Source of the DNA: Gerris lacustris
Lineage: Eukaryota; Arthropoda; Insecta; Hemiptera; Gerridae
Direction of reading: 5' to 3'
Assembly (NCBI GenBank): GCA_951217055.1
Contig: OX578278.1
Location: forward strand, 30,145,105 to 30,209,104
Length of the DNA stretch: 64,000 nucleotides
The position numbers and the translations under genes were made by a program. The number at the start of each line of letters is the position of its first letter. Within the stretch, counting starts at the first letter, position 1. Below are positions 33,251-49,584 of the stretch, in pieces. The notes under the pieces were generated by a model. That model had not been told where the DNA came from, searched no databases, and saw only the letters and a list, made by a program, of their open reading frames with translations.

Positions 33251-35884
33251 TTTATATGTTTGATATGAATTCAATTTTTTTTTTAAATATAATTGATTAT
33301 AACTTTTATATTGGAACTGTTGATAAGGGAATATAGAAACGGAATAAATTTACGGAGATTAAAATTTAAGAATGAATAAGGTTTTAGTAGGAGTATAGGG
33401 TCGGCTGAGTTACTGCAACCTGAGTTACTATAGAGTTATTGCAACCTTGGTTACTTGGCAGTCTCAACTTGGCATTGTTATGATAATGCATTGCTAGCGA
33501 GTTGTTATCAGAGATGTTTATACAGTTGGTATGTTTTGTTAAGGTGTTCGTTATTTTGCTTATAGACTACAGGAAGGTAGGGGGTTGTTGGGTCCTCAGA
33601 TATCTGTAGTTGATCTATATTTGGGGTGTCTGGTATAAGTTTTGCGAGGAGGTTGGGAGGCTGGTAAGGCAGTGGCATGTAGTCGGGTCTACGTGTGTCT
33701 TAGGATTTATTACGAGTCAGATAAAGGTCGTGCCCCGCTATCTCCTCCGTTCTAGTCGATCAGGAGACATATTTCTTCTACTCGCTTCGCTCCGCCGGAG
33801 TGCCCTCTCTTCTCGGGTTTGACGGGTAACTTGAACTCGATTTTTTTCGGGTCTCTTTCTTGACACGGTCGCCGGTTGAATTATGTTTTCGGTGCCACTT
33901 TACGTTGGGGGCGTAATATTAGGGGTGGTGCCGGGCCGTCACGTAGGGAGCAAGGTAAGTACGACACGTCCGAAGAGATAGTCCCTCTCCTCCGTCTCCC
34001 CGTTACATTATTAACTGATTTCCCTTCTCGGAGTGTTCTAGGATATCGGTCCTCGGCACGACGCCCAATGCATATTAAACGTCGCGTAGGTAAGAGAAGA
34101 GAGGTTGTTGCGGTGCGGGCCCGACACTGCGGTGGCCCGAGAATACGGTTTTCCTACGTCTCACTCCCTCTCAATTAAAAGCGGAGTCGGAAAGCCGGAC
34201 TCTACCGTGATTTGTGTCATTATTACATGCTAACCCACCTCCGGTAGCTTCTCTACCTCGGCCCGCTAACGAATCTAATTTATATGGTTGCGTTCTCTCC
34301 TAGCCTCGCCTATATTAAACCTTTAACGTCGGCTACGCTATCCGAATCGTGTACCCTTTGCCTTATCTATCTCCGAAACCGTAGTTCCATCCGATTCCTC
34401 CCTCGAACCTTCTTCCTATAATAAATCCTCCCTTATACAACCCTTATAGCATCCTAATAAACAATACTTTCTCGTCATCGACCTGCTTTAAAACAACTCT
34501 TCTAAACGGAATATCTTCCTTACTCGATAACTCAATTCGTCTCGACACAAAGAGGTGGGGGATTGGGAAAACTACCTCCTGTTTCGTTATAAAAACCTGT
34601 TTGCAGTTATTACGACGTTAAATAATCTGTTAATGATTAGTTTTATGGCCCTGCTTGACTCACCTTTATCTGAATTAGACCATCTCGACTGGACGAAGCA
34701 CGAATATTACCTGACCTAGAGTTTCCCTTCCCTGAAACAGAAACACTTTTAAAATGCAATGAAGTTGCACAACTTATTTACTTAGCTTTTATTTTTTCCG
34801 TTTCTATATGTACTAACAAACGAAACGGGCTTAACAAGACCTCATTTAAAGTGGTGGACCTAAACGATTTTTTCCCTTTACTTATTCGCATATTTTTTTT
34901 TCATAAAATATCAATACTAATTGTTATAATGTACGAAACAAATTGTTGCTCTTCTGTTTGGTAATATTCCTTTATTTCCTCGACAGTCAAATCTTTATCA
35001 ATAAATAAAATCACTAGTAAAATTATGATTTTGTATACTTGTATCCTACAATCTTGGGTTAAGGTAGGGGGACGTTAACCATCTAATTGATTTTTTGTTA
35101 ATTGATTGACAAAAAAATTAATGAAGATTAAGTAAATTAATCTAACAAAATATTAACGAAATAGTTTGATTGAGAAAAAAAAAAAACCGAATTTACAATA
35201 GAGTATAATTTACCCTAATTTATTAGGGTTAGAGACAAATAAATAATTAACAAATGGGTAAGAGGCAAATAATAATTAACAATAAGGTAAAAAGTCCAGT
35301 CATGCACCATGACTTAATGAGTGAATTTTCAAAGAGATCTTCGTATTATTGGCTTATGATAATATAGGAAAATTTTAGTTTAGAATTTAGATGGGTGATA
35401 AAACGGGGGTACGGGGTACAAAAGTATAAATAGTATTTACCCTTCAAGATGCATGTCGTTGAAAAGCTTTTTAAGAGTACTGTAATTGTTGTTATGTACA
35501 TTTTTGTCGTATTTTCATGTAAGAGGGGGGTATGAATTGACAAGTGAGAAAATAAACAGTTGAGTTTATCGAACTTTCTTTATATTATTTATTTTATTTT
35601 TATTATTAATGTTCATTGTAAACCAATTGTGTAGTTTAAAACTGATTATATAGAATAATTTAGACTGTCGTAAAATTCAATTTGAAAGAACTGTTTTTCA
35701 CAAAGCGACTTACTATACAGGTAGAAATATTGCCAAGTTGTTCTATCTCGAACTAAATTAACATAATAATTAGTTTCTGTGTATTTTAGATTTTCAATTA
35801 AACTTTTCTTTTTAAAGGAACTTATTTAGTTTTATTGCCGATTGAATCCATCGGGGATGTAATCCTAATTAAAATTACAAATTG
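33251..35884. other. gene-free tract including a GC/CpG-rich patch
   Basis: At about 33610-34400 the sequence is clearly richer in G+C and CpG than elsewhere, and CAAGGTAAGT (33951-33960) is a perfect splice-donor consensus. This could be an upstream non-coding exon or promoter, but no acceptor, conserved frame or core promoter is convincing. The rest is AT-rich. A near-tandem GGCAAATAATAATTAACAA-type duplication lies near 35230-35285. Confidence 0.4.
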
Positions 35885-35972
35885 TTAGTCCGATATTTGA
35901 CTCAACTTAGTCCGGAGTCGGACTAAACATAGTCCGGTGTCAGACTGAACTTAGTTTGGACTGGGACTGAAC
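35885..35972 (+). repeat. tandem array, 4 x 22 bp
   Basis: Units at 35885, 35907, 35929 and 35951, all exactly 22 bp. The second holds the inverted repeat AGTCCGGAGTCGGACT. Units end in CAAC, AAAC, GAAC and GAAC. Confidence 0.92.
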
Positions 35973-36375
35973 TTTCTCAGAGCTTGGATTAGGTAGTGAA
36001 AGCGATATTACTGCAATTACAAGTAGCAACTTTCATGGATGGTCCAGTATGGAAAGCATTGGGGCGATATTCACGCTATGATTTTGTCTTTTTATAGATT
36101 CAATTCGGTGAAAAACCTCAGAGGTTCCTCCAGGGTGTTCAACTTAAATTTGATTTTTATAACTTTTTATCGTCTAGTTTTTCCATTATTCAAATGTTTC
36201 TATTACCCACAATATTTCCACGAACTAAATTCTTGGTTTTACATTCAAGCGGACGTTATCGTATTTCCCAGAACTTGCAGCAAAGTAGGTGCATTTATAA
36301 GTTTCCGACTTCTCGAAACGATAATATCGTTATATTATAATTCTCAGTTGACGAGATAAAATAACTGGAAGAAAA

Positions 36376-36978
36376 TATTTTACCTCCAGCAGGGAGAAAA
36401 AGTGAACTTTCCTCCCTATTTTACAGGGAGGGAAGTTACTCATTGCACCCCCGGTCGGGTTAAACAGGGAGTAATGAAGAATAAGGGAATCACGAACTTT
36501 CATGATTCCCTCCAATGTTGCCCTAGATAAAGTACGAGTACAAGTAAATAAGGTTGGTGCTAATACAAATTTTATTTACTAACTTTTGTTTAATGTCTAA
36601 ATCTATAATGTCATCTTCACACATATGTCATGTAACCTCCACAACGGTTGCCATAGTGATTCATCAGAAAACAAACAAGTTAAAAGTGATATCATAATTT
36701 CTAAATGTAGATAAACTAATCCATATGTAAATACATCAGTTGTCAATACCATTCAATACGCGACTCAGCTTCCATTTAGCATTGAAATTAAAATAATTAT
36801 ACTTGATTTTAATAATTATTTAATTTTGACGTGATTAGACTTATTTAGAGGATTGTTAATACTATATCCAACTATTTTTTTGTTTTATATCAATATAAAA
36901 ATATGTATTTTTTGTTGAATAACATAATTTTAAATTAAAATAGTTCCATATTTTTTCCTCCCTTCTGGAGGTAAAATC
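36376..36978. mobile_element. possible TIR element of about 600 bp
   Basis: TATTTTACCTCCAGCAGGGA at the left is mirrored by CCCTTCTGGAGGTAAAATC at the right (about 20 bp). An inner hairpin AACTTTCCTCCCT/AGGGAGGGAAGTT (36398-36436) lies near the left end. No coding content and no clear duplication. Confidence 0.4.
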
Positions 36979-39044
36979 TTATACGTACCTCGGGAGTAAA
37001 AATTACTTGCACCCTCGCGATGATTAACTCCCTCGGCTCTGCCTCGAGAGTGAACGTTATGTTCCCTCGGCTTCGCCTCAGGAACCAACTTCATCGCTCA
37101 GGGTGCAATCTCTTACTTTACTTGCGTGCGTAAATAATTATTCCCACCCTCATGCGAATTATAATATATAGGTCACACAGTCAACACAGATGCCGTTATA
37201 GGTCAGACAAACTGGGTCAGCTGCGTCCGGCAGCCGTTTAATAGAAAACGCAATTGTATAAAGAAAACGTCCAAACAGACACTGCAATATGGGGGAACAT
37301 ATAAATTATTAAGGCCTTTGCGTCGATGGAAACTAGACAAAGGTGTGCTGTCTATAGTTTTTTCCTCTAAAAAACAATATATAGAAATTCTAGTTGAGTG
37401 TGTTATTTTTAATATATTTTATTTTAATTTTACTACTTTCATGAAACATGAAAATTATTTTAATAAGGAGAAAAATCACATGCCAGAGAGTTTCTTAAAT
37501 TCGCCCTTACAAATTGGATCAAATAATTTGCTTGAGGGAACATTATTTAAATACGAATATTTTGGTATCCAAGAATATGTGGTCGGCAATGTTCGTCCGT
37601 GGGACAAAGTTTGCTTACAAACAAGCTGTTAAAAAGAAAAGAAACGGACCATGTCCTGCCCACTATGACAGACAAGGTGATTTTCATCATCCTGAGTACA
37701 AATTTATTTATTGAAAACAATTTGTCACTTAATAGGTTTGTCTATCAAATATTTCTCCAATTCAAAGTTGTCAACTATTTTTCATGCTTTAAACCTTTAT
37801 GAACTCCTGGATTATTAATAATGAGTGAATATGTTATATTGAGATAAATTTTAAACATTAATCATGAGGACATTCAGTTTAGTACAGCCGGAGACTGTTA
37901 ATACTTGATAATGTCGTGTCACGAGGAATTTATACCTCCTGTGCATGTATTATCTCACCTCTTAATCTTCTCGACTAATTTGAAATTCTCATAATGTTTT
38001 AGCGTTGAAAGCCTTCACATCCTTCAATCTCAATTTGACTTGATTTAATGTTGCTAGCATGTTTAAAATTTAACTTGAAGCTGTATCTTTACAGATCAAA
38101 GAAGAATCGACAAAGTCAAAGCTAAAACTTGTATCGGTTCTTTGTCAAACGGTGATGTGTAGAAGGAACTTGGCTGTTCTAATAATATCGGCACGATCTT
38201 CACTGTTCACACTAGTTTTACCCCTTCTTCCCTAAGTCTTTTATACCGCATGATAAAAATGTATAAATATTTAAATTCATGGTGAATTAAACCATGAATT
38301 GAAATTATTAGATTACCACTTAAAGAGATAAAAAAGCCTGACTTTATTATTCATTTTGGTGATGTGCATTGGCTGCTCCGACCGAGGTTTATTTAGAGAG
38401 TTTACTTGTTGTTTTACTCAATGGTTTAGAGTAAAAATCTTTAGATAGAACAGAGTTGAAATTCGGCTATAATTTTAATGAACAATGCATTTCAATCGTA
38501 TCTTGGTGTGTATTAAACGGTTTTTTGTAATCGGCAATAGTTACTTCTAAAATTTATTAGGGGTTATTACAATAAATGCGAAGAAGGACGGGGGTGATTG
38601 CCAGCTCCCCGAGAGGTGACTTAATTTACCTTGGGAAGTAAGGTCTTTAAGACGAAGGAGTGTTTGTTTTGCGAGTAGGTTTCTATTTGAGTGCACTGAC
38701 TTTAAATTAATTTATGAAATTCGTCCTGGAGGTAGAACGTAACGTCTCGTCGTCTAAGTTTTATTAATACGAAAATAAAATTTAAACTTTATGAAATCAT
38801 AATGAAAAGCAGTTTTCTTTATAAATTGGCTGTGTGCTTTACGTGACACTTCCAGCTACAACTCCCTCCCCCTCAAAACATTTAATTAGATGAACAAACA
38901 AAACAAAGGGAAGCTTTGATTTCCTCCCATTATACAGTAAAATCCATTCTACCTATCTTCTCCAAAGCTTAACTACCCATGATGAGAACCATGGAATAAA
39001 AATTTAACAACATTTTTATGTAAAACCCAATGTTAGTTCTCGCT
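36979..39044. other. gene-free tract
   Basis: Overlapping open frames at 37318-37802 have no recognisable product. A CpG patch at 37010-37130 contains the repeated phrase CTCGGCT(C/T)(T/C)GCCTC. Nothing else is supported. Confidence 0.45.
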
Positions 39045-39475
39045 TCTTTACTTACTTATCCGGTGCTACAGCCCGTATTTGGCTTTGTCCTCCTTTAGAA
39101 TTTGCCTCCATTCGGCACAGTCGTCTACTTTGGTTCTCCAGCCTCTTCGTAGATGGACTTCGTCCATTTACGGGTCTGTCATGTTACGGGGCCTTCTAGT
39201 CCTTCTTATCGAGTGTAATCTTGATCTAATATTCGCTGAACGCTGCAGCCACCTTAGTCGCTGTCCTACTGCAAATCGACGACGTCCTACTACGATGTCC
39301 TACTCTTGCAGTAGCTGGTTGCTCCTGGTTACTACTCCTCCTACAAAACAAAAATTTCCTTTTCTCACAGCTCCATAAACCCTTCTAACATCTATTCTTT
39401 CAAATATTGTGGGAGGCTTACTGTCTGCTTGTGAGACTATACATGTTTCAGTTTCATATGTAACTCTTGGGCGGA
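39045..39475 (-). pseudogene. LINE ORF2 C-terminus relic (RTE-like)
   Basis: The minus-strand translation gives [20 protein letters not shown], then RRRFAVGQRLRWL, then MDEVHLRRGWRTKVDDCAEW and ILKEDKAKYGL before the stop. This is the usual end of RTE-type ORF2 ('RGWRxKAxDRxEWRxIL'). One internal stop and a missing GH after RLRW show decay. A GATAAGTAAGTAAAG tail follows, like a microsatellite LINE end. The plus-strand open frame 39079-39378 is its antisense. Confidence 0.75.
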
Positions 39476-39490
39476 CTAGTCTTATAATTA

Positions 39491-39607
<117 letters not shown>

Positions 39608-39837
39608 ACTTAAATGTTACTGGTTAACAAATCTAGATCTTCCTGAGGAGACCGCATCAGACAGTTTGTGAATCCTGACGTTTCAAACTCAAGTGAGTTG
39701 CTCTGGATGAGAGTCATTTGCATTGGAAATGCCTTCAGTTGCAATTGACTCGCTTCATATTGCAACTTTTTCAACCGCAGAAACCTAGGCTATAGAACAT
39801 TTTACAGGTTATTTAATTTTTCTTCCGAGTTTACTGG

Positions 39838-40255
39838 AGGTAACAGAAGCATTATGATTTTTCTGAAGAATTGATTTTTTTTCATAAAACTTCCTTGTGA
39901 AAAAACCGTTTCAGACATCAGGGAACATTTTTGGTCTCGTGTTTGTCTGTCGTTTGTCATTTTTGTGAACCACACGAACTTAAAAACGACTCATCCGATT
40001 TTATGAAATTTAGATGTTTGGTCATATTTAGTTAATTTTTAGCCCCACATGAATTTCAACCCTTCTGTTTATATTGCTTCGCACACAAAATGCTTTTTCT
40101 TCTGCATGCGCACTATTTTATATAAACACCTATATTGTTAAATGTACTCATCAGATTTTGATGAAATTTCATTTTGTGTGTCAAAAGTAGCCCACGGATG
40201 GTACCATGTTAATATTAATCGTTTTTAAACTTAAAAAATACTGAACACTTGTTCA
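39838..40255 (+). repeat. dispersed repeat family D, copy E
   Basis: Starts GGTAACAGAAGCATTATG, then CGTTTCAGACATCAGGGAAC, TTTTTGGTCTCGTGTTTG, CATCAGATTTTGATGAAATT. Preserves the 5' end best; the GAAGC-type 3' end is missing. Confidence 0.75.
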
Positions 40256-41138
40256 AAACTTTTATTTGTTTCGGGCACAGGAACGATCTGGGTTTAGCAT
40301 GATTTTCGGTCATCACTGTGGTGAGATAATTGGTTATAAGTAGAAATAAACGAAAAGTGTAAGTTAGAATTAAACGGGAAAGTGCTCTAAATCAAAGAGG
40401 TTCCGAAGAGTATTGAGTAACCCAAGGAATAAAAGGATAAAATAAAATACAAAAAGAAACCTCTAGTGAAAGGATAAGGGTATATAAAACTTAATAACAA
40501 TAAAATTTTCTTTTCGAGGGTGCGACATCCAATTGTGGCTTAGAAAAGAAAAAAGAGGGGGAAAAAGGATGAGGTGCGATGGAGGGGATTCTCCTCTCCC
40601 AGTATCTCGCAGCTCCAAATTGAGTTTGGTAACCGAGTGAGTGGTTGGGCCTGAGCGGAGAGACTTTATTAAATAGCCTAGCTGTGTAGGTGAGAACTAG
40701 TCGGGCTCTGACAAAGAAACCGGGTACCAGGTATATGGGTCGCAACACCCCGGGGAAAACATCCCTCTACTGACCGCCATACTTCCCCTCACCATCCACT
40801 TTAAACCTTTTTAACTTGGAAATCTTCACTTGTTACTTCCTTATTCCCCTCTCTCCTTGTATAATGAACAACTGTAAACGGAAAACCAATCATCTCTGTG
40901 TATAAAACTAATTTCCTTTAGAAAATTAAACTCATAACTCGTCACACGTCCAATGTAATTTACTTCTTTTTTTATTTTATTATAAAGTTGTAGATTTTTT
41001 TTTTTTTTAAAGAAAACACGCTTATAATACATGCACTAAAAATGAATATAAATTATTTGAACAGCTACTTCGAGCGATCACATTATATAAGTATATATCA
41101 CTAAACTAATATACGTATAGCCACTTAAAAACAAGTAG

Positions 41139-41184
<46 letters not shown>

Positions 41185-42297
41185 CATGTTTTGTTGTTAT
41201 TGTTTAAAAATATAATCCCAGCAAAAACACTTATGTAAAAAGATAACCCAAGTCTGTATGAAGTTGTGAGATCATAGGTTTAGTCAAGTCTCCCCTTGTC
41301 TTAGTGAGTTCTGCTAGGTTTAATCCATCCAGTACAAGTGATGTTGTTGTCTGTCTAACTTCTCTATTCTCTTTCCCTATAAAACTCAAACATTTTCTTT
41401 TCCAAATCACTTCGCATGTTTTTTTTATCCCATTTTATTGAGTAGCGTCTGACTTTTAGTTGTTTAAAAAATACATCTAAATAGATCCCAGTGGTCTACC
41501 TAAATACCTAATAAAAAATATCCATAAAAGTATACCTAATAATAAAAAATACATCTATTCCGGTCAAATAAAATTAAAAAATTACATTGCGCCATTTCGA
41601 TCCATCTCAATAGTTAATTGTTCCACGGACAGTGTTAGTTTTATTTGTGTTAGTAATATTGTTTAAATTAATTTTATTTGATCGTCAATAAGCTTAAAAT
41701 TATTTTTAGTTTTAATATTGAAGTACCTAGCTTGCTCTAGAATTGATTAAAGTAATTTCCCTCTGGCAATATAAGTTAAATATGTATCAATTTTTTAGCC
41801 TTACTTCTTTGTAGAGAAAATAACCTAATAAAATATCAACTTTTAATAAAAACAAGTTAGTTAATAAAATAATTTGGTTACTCGCTTTTACAGATTTTTG
41901 TAAGACTAGTATCAAATTATCGTAGTATCATCGGAAATACATATCTGTGCATGTTATAGCATTCTAGGTTGTGAGGAAGTGGGTCAAATTTAGGTTACAT
42001 GATTTGGAGACAAGTGAAGCTAAATAAAAGCGTGTAAAATGTGCTGAATCACCAATGTGGTCACGAAGCCAGCAATGAATTTTCAAAGAAATCTCATTAA
42101 AACGTTTTATTGCCCCAGTAGAATTGAAGAGTTAATTATGGCACCTCGACTCATTTGTTATAATGACCGCTTTCAACAGATTTAATTCGTCGTCGTCAGC
42201 CCCGTAAATTTCCAATGTTTTACCCTTATTGCTGTTTGCACGTATGTGACATTTTATAGACGGTAATATTCCGTTAAAATGGTAAAATTATATTAAT
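40256..42297. other. gene-free AT-rich tract
   Basis: No gene. It contains an (AT)n of 44 bp (41140-41183) and otherwise unique-looking sequence. Confidence 0.5.
41140..41183. repeat. (AT)n microsatellite
   Basis: 44 bp uninterrupted. Confidence 0.95.
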
Positions 42298-42412
42298 GGT
42301 TCAAATCACGGCGCGGGAGTGTATTTTTCACTGTCTGTTTCCCGTAGTAAATAATAATTATAATTTGATTTAAATTAAAAATTTAAACTTTCCGTAGTAT
42401 GAAAACTACCAA
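42298..42412 (+). mobile_element. foldback element with internal B box (family C), copy 2
   Basis: B-box-like GGTTCAAATCA (42299), CGGCGCGGGAGTGTATTTTT, GTCTGTTTCCCGTAGT, then the right arm with ATAATTATAATTTGATTTAA and the outer end CTTTCCGTAGTATGAAAACT. That outer end is the reverse complement of the left end of copy 1 at 28991. The left arm is lost. Confidence 0.75.
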
Positions 42413-42473
42413 AAACTTAAAATTGAATATTAATGACGTAGGACACCACAACATCCTCAAACCTAATCTCTTC

Positions 42474-42502
42474 GCCAACTGATACCTTCGGTATCAGTTG
42501 GC
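42474..42502. repeat. perfect 13-bp hairpin, 3-nt loop
   Basis: GCCAACTGATACC (42474-42486) and its reverse complement (42490-42502) around TTC. Confidence 0.9.
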
Positions 42503-42899
42503 TTCCATTTTCACTCAGTTTTTGATAATTCACTCATTATCTTATTGATATTTGCGAATGATGTTATAATTAATTTACAAATAGTCGGTTTTGACAAACT
42601 TAAACTTAAATTTTTCATATTAAAATAGTAAGAATGAATTTATATCCACCAACGTATAATTTATTTTTAAACAAATTTAAAATGTGTTTAACTGGGTATT
42701 TCACTTGTTGGTTTGTTCACTTTGTTTTTCAGCTATATCAGATTTATTTTCATCATCAATGCCATGGAAACTAGATTTTTCTGGGATAACAACATAGGTA
42801 TATGATTAGCTTCGTATTTTAGAAAACCACATTTTAGAAGTTTTTTTAATAATTAATACATCAAATTCTCAAAATCGAATTTTCGCATATCACAATACC

Positions 42900-42902
<3 letters not shown>

Positions 42903-42930
<28 letters not shown>
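42903..42930. repeat. short (AT)n
   Basis: 28 bp uninterrupted. Confidence 0.9.
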
Positions 42931-42932
<2 letters not shown>

Positions 42933-43019
42933 ACGTACAATAGAAAGTAAAAGTGGGCCCTGGTAGATCATTGCTATTATTCGAGCTTTTTAGATAGTGT
43001 GAAACATAAATTTATTTAA

Positions 43020-43310
43020 ACCTATAGCTTCTAAAGTACTTATCTCATTTGTATAAAACTTTTATAGTTTATCGAAAGTAACCCGCAGATAGCCCCAGGT
43101 TAATTTGAACCGTCTGCGCTCTTTAACTTTTGCTAAATATATACTTTAATTAATGTAAAAAATCAAAACAATTTTGACAGATTAAAAAAATGGGGGAAAC
43201 AATTAAACAAACTAGACAATAATTGTTTGCAAAAGCATAATATCAATAAAGTATGTGATAGGATGCGAGGAAGCTATGTGCCGCACCAATTGGCAGTATA
43301 TTTTAAAAAT
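43020..43310 (+). repeat. dispersed repeat family D, copy F
   Basis: A 3' part only: CCGTCTGCGCTC, AACTTTTGCTAAATATA, and the end GAGGAAGCTATGTGCCGCAC (43267). Confidence 0.7.
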
Positions 43311-43464
43311 CCATTGTAATAGATTCAAAATTCAAAAAAGGACTTATTTTTCTATATAATCCCTCCCTTCTCAACGAAAATTAAATCATGATAAAGTAGA
43401 TTCATAATATATACCTATAAGATTTGAGAATAGATAGTAATAATTAGAATACAAAGTAAATACT

Positions 43465-44405
43465 TTATAGGAGTTGATCTCTAGGCGGCCACTTCATCTT
43501 CAAACGTCTTGTAGGCTTGCTTGAGGTATGCTGTGAAGATGGGAGTTGTACAAGAGGATTGGGATCATGGGATAAGAATTCGTGGAATTTTATGTATCGG
43601 GATAAGGATAGATTTCGGACAATGTAATGGAACATTGAGGTCTTCATGGATTGTAAGGAATTAGTTGGAAACATAGTAAGGAGTATCGGTTATTTTTCTA
43701 AGGATTTTGACTGTAGTATTTTAAGGCGACGGGAATTGGAAGGTTTGGTGCTGCCCCAAACTTTCAAACCGCAGGTCCAAGTTGGCTGTAGAACTGCATT
43801 ATAGATTTGAAGCTTGTTGTTTAGAGAAATCTTAGACCTACGATCTAGAAGATCGAACAGTAGCTTGAATCTTCAGGTGATGTCAGTACGTTTTGTTTTG
43901 GTGTGTAGTTGCCATGTTAATCGACGGTTGAGGGTAAGGCCAAGGTATCGGACGGAGTTAAACTGGAATAAGAACTTGATTAAGGATGAACGAGAGACAG
44001 GTGTCATGGCGATGAGCAAAGGTGAAAGCACACTTTTCTGTTCGTTAATCTTTATCCTCCTCTTCCTCAACCTAGGTTCCAGAAGTATCAGGTGGCTTTG
44101 GGTGTTATCGGATAGAAGGAGGGGGTTGTCTTGGTCAGCATGTATCGCCTTGTCATCAAAGTGGCAAGGATTGTTAAGGGATGCTGGCGAATAGCACGAG
44201 TATAAATGTGTATGGAGTAAAGGAGAGGTCCCAGGATACTGATCTCAGGCACTCAAGCACTTACAGTGCAGATAGCAGAAAAGGAGGATCCAAAGACTTA
44301 CACAAAAGAATCTGTCAGTAAGGTAGGACCCTTGAGCTTCCAAAGCAAGCCAGTATGTCATACTCTATCAAAAGTTTGTGTCTCGTCTAAGAAGACAGCT
44401 GAACC
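43465..44405 (-). pseudogene. Jockey-like LINE reverse-transcriptase relic
   Basis: The minus-strand translation in order gives: AVFLDETQTFDRV (motif A, with a stop where W is expected), GLLWKLKGPTLL, ISILGPLLYSI (motif B 'GSVLGPxLY'), HFDDKAIHADQ at the place of the catalytic YADD, KRRIKINEQKS ('WRIKINxxKS'), SVRYLGLTLNRRLTWQLHT, KISLNNKLQIYNAVLQPTWT and LKVWGSTKPSN. The catalytic motif is altered and there are several stops and shifts, so it is dead. It belongs to a different clade from the intact LINE. Confidence 0.85.
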
Positions 44406-45193
44406 CGTCAAGTACTAGTACTAGGATCTCTACTGTATATGCCCATTGTTACATTTTAATAAAAGAAAAATAATAATAATTTAAATAATATGTTTTTCTT
44501 TTAAAAACACAATGCTGTTTCTAAAGGAAAAAGTATGTTTACAAAAACGAATTGAAATTCATTTAGGACAGAATGAATAGTGGGGGCAGGGGGGAGGCTC
44601 AATATGATTTACAAAAAAAAAAGAAAAAATGCTCGGTTTGCTCTCCTGTACGGGATGTCCCCCCCCCCCTCCCCGAAACGTGCGATTCTTCCTTTGGGTC
44701 ATTCCGTAAAAAAACCTAGTAAGGTATTTCGATTGTTCGATGTTGCGGAAATTTCATTCCGCAGTCATCTGAAAAAATAAACTCCCCCTTCCGGTTGATG
44801 CCTCCACCAACTTTTTTTTCTCCGGATTTTTCTTCCATTTTCAATTCCTCCCAAAATACAGCGTCAATTGAAAAAATAAATATTTCTCTTTCTGGCCGAA
44901 CTCTCGTCCTTCAGATGGGATAAATATAAATTTAAATGCGGTGTTTGATGTTTTGTATTGAAAGGCTGCCTCGGTTTTATCCTCATTGTATTTATTACAT
45001 ATAATTCCTACTTTTTTTTAAATAGAAAATCGATCGAAGGAAAAATAAATACATGTTTGTTTTATCTCTGTGACCAGGGTAAAAAATTCTTCAATATTTG
45101 AGTATTTGTTTAACGTTTTATGTAATTTTATGGCGATTGTAGTAAAAACGATCACCTGAAACTTGAATTTTCTATTTATTCAACCGTAACTTT
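44406..45193. other. gene-free tract
   Basis: No gene; G- and C-rich runs at 44580-44680 (for example nine C at about 44660). Confidence 0.5.
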
Positions 45194-45333
<140 letters not shown>

Positions 45334-45511
45334 TATATATATTTGAGAAATAAAGTTGAGGAAGCATTTTCCAATGATTTAATTTTTATATTATCTTTTA
45401 TCATTTGGGAAAATGATAGAAGATAATAATTGTGGATTGTGGCACAGCAAGGCATATTGGCACCGTGAGAAGGGGGCCTACGTTAGGGTGGGCCGAAATT
45501 TTTTTTTTTTA

Positions 45512-45905
45512 ATTTGAAAAAGTCCAACCAATACAGTACATAATACATATTTGTACCATTGAGTTATTCCAAGGATATTATAAGGAGCTGCATAACACTA
45601 ATTTCTCTATTATCTTTGGAAAAACTCAATGGTATACATATGTATATACCGACTTATCTCAATCTATAATTTATTTTTTTATTATTTTTTTTTTGTCCTG
45701 CAATCAAATAATATGTCAGCAAAGAGCAAATAGATGCTAATAAGTGAATAAAAATAACTAAAATATTTTTAAAAAATTTCTTAAAAATAGTGTTTTTAAA
45801 GCTTTGAAGCGATAGTGCACCACCTAGTTGTCATTCGACCGGGCCAAAATTTTATATAGTTTTTAATGCATACACAAGTTTTACGAGGTTGGACTATTTC
45901 AAATT
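45512..45905. repeat. inverted repeat with inner hairpin, possible degraded MITE
   Basis: AATTTGAAAAAGTCCAACC (45512-45530) recurs inverted as GGTTGGACTATTTCAAATT (45887-45905). Nested inside, CCATTGAGTTATTCCAAGGA and its near-reverse complement form a hairpin (45551-45640). Confidence 0.5.
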
Positions 45906-49311
<3,406 letters not shown>

Positions 49312-49319
49312 CAAACAAT

Positions 49320-49447
49320 TTAAACTACGGGAGACAGAAACAGAGAAAAATTACATATATATAAAAATAAAACGGAATGTTTATATCTGGCTTAGCTTAA
49401 CAGGTAGAGCAGTCAATTTTTCTCTGTTTCTGTCTCCCGTAGTTTAA
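49320..49447. repeat. perfect 33-bp inverted repeat between two AT tracts
   Basis: The arms 49320-49352 and 49415-49447 are exact reverse complements (core CTACGGGAGACAGAAACAG) with a 62-bp spacer. The right arm ends in TGTCTCCCGTAGTTTAA, close to the GTCTGTTTCCCGTAGT end of family C. Confidence 0.92.
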
Positions 49448-49448
49448 C
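49388..49448 (+). mobile_element. tRNA-head SINE fragment, family C-like
   Basis: GGCTTAGCTTAACAGGTAGA is a good tRNA A-box region. It is followed directly by the CTCTGTTTCTGTCTCCCGTA end that in family C follows the B box, so the middle is deleted. It joins the A-box head to the family C tail and suggests that family C is tRNA-derived. Confidence 0.5.
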
Positions 49449-49480
49449 TCCTCCTGGCTCGCGTGACGTTCTTTTATAAG

Positions 49481-49584
<104 letters not shown>

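Noticed and set aside
39079..39378. 99-codon plus-strand frame
   Set aside because: Antisense of a LINE ORF2 C-terminus on the minus strand, which gives the recognisable protein motifs.
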